Assembly: GCA_045603125.1 (NCBI GenBank)
Contig: JAZULN010000004.1
Coordinates: 1 to 35,001, forward strand
Reading direction: 5' to 3'
DNA: 35,001 bases
Origin: CAKSFT01 sp045603125
GTDB taxonomy: Bacteria > Bacillota > Clostridia > UBA1381
Shown: positions 32,356-35,001 of the stretch, piece after piece
Layout: each line of letters starts with the position of its first letter
Numbering within the stretch: the stretch's first letter is position 1
The notes under the pieces: model-generated
Told to the model about the DNA's origin: nothing
What the model saw: only the letters and a program-made list of their open reading frames with translations
Databases searched by the model: none
Position numbers and translations under genes: made by a program

Positions 32356-33792
32356 TTACATCACCTCTTTGCCTTTAAATAGTTTTCCTAAAAACATAAC
32401 TACTGCAAAAATAATCAAATAATAAAGTGTTCCCCATTTATGAGCATAAACTGCCGCAAAAACGGTAAATAAAGACCCTAAAATTGCAACCGACGGCATA
32501 ACAAATCTTTTAAATATCGAAAGCTCACGGAAGGCAAACATTTTTATAAAAATCGGAATATACAGTGCATAAACTGTGACAATGGGGATTTCTGACGAAT
32601 CAAACCCAAACCAGTTTACTATAATTTTTCCCTTTTCGCTATCAAAAGTTCCTAATAATTTTACCAACTCACCGGCACTCTGAGGGTCATATTCTACCAT
32701 AAAAATCCCGCCAAGGTTTGCCATATAGAAGTAAAATAGCCATAAAGCCGCAACGAAAAATCCGAATATTGCGGAATTTGTCGGCATATTTGTAACCGGG
32801 TCTACAACAGAGAAAATCTTAGGTTTTGGTCCCATGTTTCGTGCAGCCAAAGCGTATATTCCTCGGGTGCTTCCAAGCATCAGGCCGTTTAGTGTACCGA
32901 TACATGATACTGCCACAAATACATTTAAAACTGTGCCGAAGACTTTACCGAATATATTTGTAAATGCTATAGTAGCCCCGTGTTCTTGAAGGGCATCTAC
33001 CGTTGCTCCCCCGGCAACACCAATATAATATACGATATATACAACCACAATGATCAATGTTCCTGCCACAAGAGCTATTGGAAGATTTTTCTTTGCGTTC
33101 TTTATTTCAGCATTTATAGATGTTGCTATAATCCAACCCTCATAGGCAAAAATTGTCGCAACAACTGCTGCAAAAAGCGTGCTGATATCATTCCCTATAT
33201 CTTTTGAAAAATTAGTGATAAGATTTGGAACCTCGGCACCTTCCGGAGTTACAAACAAACCGTAAATTATACCGACAACCGCCATAAGTGACAGTGGAAT
33301 CAACTTGATGACTGTAGTTGAAACCTGAAATTTACCGGCAACAATGGGTGCCAGGGCATTCATAGCGTAGCTAAGGCAAAGATAAAGCCCTGCCAATGCA
33401 AGACAGGTATTTGATGCCTGGTCGGTATGACCAAATAATATAAGAGTATATCTTGCCGACACCCACGCCAAAACCGAGGTCATTGCAGGGTAATAGATTG
33501 TGGTTATAAACCATCCAATATAATATGAATAACTTTTACCACAGGTTGCCTCTGCATAGTCCACAAGCCCGTTTACCTTTTCATACTTTGTTGCCATTAT
33601 GGCAAAGCAAAAAGCACAGGACACCATCACAAGTCCGCCAATAGCCCATGCAATTACGCCCAAAGGTACATTTCCGTTTGTGATATTTAAAATGTTTTGT
33701 GCCTTAAAAAAGACACCGCTTCCCATAACTATCCCGACAACCATTGTTATGGCTGTAAATAAACCGTATTTTTTCGTTAGTGTATTACTCAT
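32356..33792 (-). CDS. APC-superfamily amino acid permease
   Basis: A 478-residue transporter with about 12 transmembrane segments. TM1 contains VVGIVMGSGVFF, the unwound GSG substrate-binding segment typical of APC and LAT-like transporters such as SteT; a further family signature is FAYEGWIIATSINAEIKNAK in TM6 and the following loop. I use the ATG at 33792 with GGAG seven bases upstream; 13 extra residues in the longer frame overlap the leader. The C-terminal helices are followed by LFKGKEVM. It has its own promoter and shares an operon with the PHP gene, so the pair may import and process one kind of substrate, but the substrate cannot be read from the sequence. Confidence 0.92.
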   Translation of the reverse strand: MSNTLTKKYGLFTAITMVVGIVMGSGVFFKAQNILNITNGNVPLGVIAWAIGGLVMVSCAFCFAIMATKYEKVNGLVDYAEATCGKSYSYYIGWFITTIYYPAMTSVLAWVSARYTLILFGHTDQASNTCLALAGLYLCLSYAMNALAPIVAGKFQVSTTVIKLIPLSLMAVVGIIYGLFVTPEGAEVPNLITNFSKDIGNDISTLFAAVVATIFAYEGWIIATSINAEIKNAKKNLPIALVAGTLIIVVVYIVYYIGVAGGATVDALQEHGATIAFTNIFGKVFGTVLNVFVAVSCIGTLNGLMLGSTRGIYALAARNMGPKPKIFSVVDPVTNMPTNSAIFGFFVAALWLFYFYMANLGGIFMVEYDPQSAGELVKLLGTFDSEKGKIIVNWFGFDSSEIPIVTVYALYIPIFIKMFAFRELSIFKRFVMPSVAILGSLFTVFAAVYAHKWGTLYYLIIFAVVMFLGKLFKGKEVM

Positions 33793-33835
33793 ATATTTCT
33801 CCAAAAATAAATTAAAATTGAAATCATACATGTTA

Positions 33836-33864
33836 ATTTTATCATAATTTCATCAAAAAATCAA
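33836..33864 (-). promoter_or_regulatory. Sigma-A promoter of the permease-PHP operon
   Basis: Minus-strand TTGATT (33864-33859), a 17-base spacer and TAAAAT (33841-33836), about 43 bases before the ATG at 33792. Confidence 0.7.
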
Positions 33865-33872
33865 TAAAATTA

Positions 33873-33901
33873 TTGAAATAATATAAAAACTGATGTATAA
33901 T
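33873..33901 (+). promoter_or_regulatory. Sigma-A promoter of galE
   Basis: TTGAAA (33873-33878), a 17-base spacer and perfect TATAAT (33896-33901), 28 bases before the galE ATG. Its -35 lies only eight bases from the -35 of the divergent permease promoter. Confidence 0.82.
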
Positions 33902-33929
33902 GGAATAAAACAATTTAAGGGGGCTATTT

Positions 33930-34943
33930 ATGAAAATATTAGTAACTGGCGGTGCCGGATATATCGGCAGCCATACATGCGTAGAATTATTAAATGCAGG
34001 ATACGAAATTGTGGTTTTGGATAACCTGTCGAACTCTTGCGAAAAATCATTAAAAGTGGTTAAGGAACTAACCGGCAAGGACTTCCCTTTTTATCAAGTT
34101 GACCTTTTGGATTATGATGCAACATCTAAGGTTTTTGATGAAAATAAAATTGACGGAGTAATTCATTTTGCCGGCTTAAAAGCTGTTGGCGAATCGGTTC
34201 AAATCCCCATAAGATATTACCACAATAATATTACAGGGACACTAAATCTCATAGATATTATGGAAAAGCACAATGTTTTTAACATTGTATTCTCATCCTC
34301 TGCAACAGTTTACGGAAAGCCCGAAACTGTGCCGATTACCGAGGATTTCCCACTATCTACAACTAATCCATATGGTTCTACCAAGCTTATGCTTGAAAAT
34401 ATCTTAAGAGATGTTTTTGTATCAAATGACAAGTGGTCTATCACACTTCTTCGCTACTTCAACCCAATCGGTGCACATAAGAGCGGTAAGATGGGCGAAG
34501 ACCCAAAAGGTATTCCAAACAACCTTCTTCCTTACATTGCTCAAGTGGCAGTAGGTAAGCTTGAATATGTTCACGTATTTGGCTCCGACTATGACACAAA
34601 AGACGGCACAGGGGTTCGTGACTATATCCACGTAGTTGACCTTGCACTTGGTCACTTAAAGTCAATCGAGAAAAATTCCGGAAAACCGGGGGTTTACACC
34701 TATAACCTAGGAACCGGCAACGGCTATTCAGTTTTAGAAATCGTAAAAGCCTTCTCAGAAGCATGCGGCAAGGACTTACCATATAAATTAGAGCCACGCC
34801 GACCAGGTGATATCGGAGAATGTTATGCAGACCCGAAAAAAGCACTAAAAGAGCTTGGTTGGGTTGCAGAAAGAGGAATTTCTGAAATGTGCGAAGACGC
34901 ATGGAGATGGCAAAGCAATAACCCTAACGGTTATAATGAATAA
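33930..34943 (+). CDS. galE: UDP-glucose 4-epimerase
   Basis: A 337-residue short-chain dehydrogenase-fold enzyme that interconverts UDP-glucose and UDP-galactose, supplying galactose for surface polysaccharides or allowing its breakdown. NAD-binding TGGAGYIGSH (6-15), catalytic Ser124 in FSSSATVYG, and Tyr148/Lys152 in PYGSTK are intact. RYFNPIGAH and the EPRRPGDIGECYAD region are typical of GalE. AAGGGGG lies before the ATG. No galK or galT is in the window; the gene has its own promoter and terminator and so appears to stand alone. Confidence 0.96.
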   Translation: MKILVTGGAGYIGSHTCVELLNAGYEIVVLDNLSNSCEKSLKVVKELTGKDFPFYQVDLLDYDATSKVFDENKIDGVIHFAGLKAVGESVQIPIRYYHNNITGTLNLIDIMEKHNVFNIVFSSSATVYGKPETVPITEDFPLSTTNPYGSTKLMLENILRDVFVSNDKWSITLLRYFNPIGAHKSGKMGEDPKGIPNNLLPYIAQVAVGKLEYVHVFGSDYDTKDGTGVRDYIHVVDLALGHLKSIEKNSGKPGVYTYNLGTGNGYSVLEIVKAFSEACGKDLPYKLEPRRPGDIGECYADPKKALKELGWVAERGISEMCEDAWRWQSNNPNGYNE

Positions 34944-34946
34944 TAA

Positions 34947-34970
34947 AAACAGTCGCTGATGCGACTGTTT
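34947..34970 (+). terminator. Terminator hairpin after galE
   Basis: A 10-bp stem AAACAGTCGC/GCGACTGTTT with a TGAT loop, four bases after the galE stop. The T-run is short (three), and a second hairpin follows at once. Confidence 0.7.
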
Positions 34971-35000
34971 CAGCGTGTCGATAAACCTATCGACACGCTG
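34971..35000. repeat. 12-bp GC-richer inverted repeat at the window edge
   Basis: CAGCGTGTCGAT (34971-34982) is perfectly inverted at 34989-35000 with an AAACCT loop. It directly abuts the galE terminator hairpin. It may be a second terminator stem whose T-run is beyond the window, or one copy of a dispersed REP-like palindrome. Confidence 0.7.
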
Positions 35001-35001
35001 G

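Noticed and set aside
34459..34902. 147-codon open frame antisense to galE
   Set aside because: Arg/Leu-rich sequence opposite conserved GalE motifs; no independent support.

Overview
The window looks like a chromosomal segment of a spore-forming, low-GC, Gram-positive anaerobe of class Clostridia, probably an uncultured gut or rumen-type lineage. I infer this from a SpoVM-like sporulation peptide, an SLH-domain wall protein, RemA, YugP, a PASTA-type Ser/Thr kinase with its PP2C phosphatase, a C_GCAxxG_C_C protein, and a gene order matching the Bacillus/Clostridium yloC-to-spoVM and acpS-alr-mazEF neighbourhoods. GGAGG-type ribosome sites and consensus sigma-A promoters are easy to see.

Left end (1-4100). 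The tail of a VanW-family wall protein is followed by a two-gene unit of a 51-residue membrane protein and a 23-codon spoVM homologue. Converging on it are an SLH-domain M15 (VanY-like) peptidase and a QueT queuosine-precursor transporter, with a likely preQ1-I riboswitch just upstream of queT.

Centre (4167-22915, minus strand). About twenty tightly packed, often overlapping genes read leftward from one clear promoter (22887-22915) to a palindromic terminator overlapping the end of cinA. In transcription order: a Y1-transposase-like gene with a damaged HUH motif, a five-segment membrane protein of unknown function, yicC, remA, gmk, rpoZ, priA, def, fmt, a YugP-type metallopeptidase, rsmB, rlmN, prpC, prkC/pknB, rsgA, rpe, thiN, a cysteine desulfurase, thiI and cinA. 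These link nucleotide supply, transcription, replication restart, translation start, rRNA and tRNA modification, ribosome assembly and cell-wall sensing.

Right part. A divergent P2A-type (Ca2+-like) ATPase converges on a C_GCAxxG_C_C gene that lies behind tRNA-Thr(GGT). A rightward cluster follows: rdgB, an unknown membrane protein, acpS, nnr, a 170-bp palindromic intergenic element, alr, mazE and mazF. Next come a 356-bp AT-rich non-coding region with several inverted repeats, a leftward amino-acid permease/PHP-phosphoesterase pair, and galE, whose promoter lies back to back with the permease promoter. The window ends in a strong 12-bp inverted repeat.

Most of the window is conserved housekeeping DNA. 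The points most worth a second look are the spoVM peptide, the decayed Y1 transposase at the head of the long operon, the preQ1 element controlling a wall peptidase's neighbour, the shortened MazE, and the two palindromic intergenic regions. I found no phage, integrated element, CRISPR array or clear defence island.
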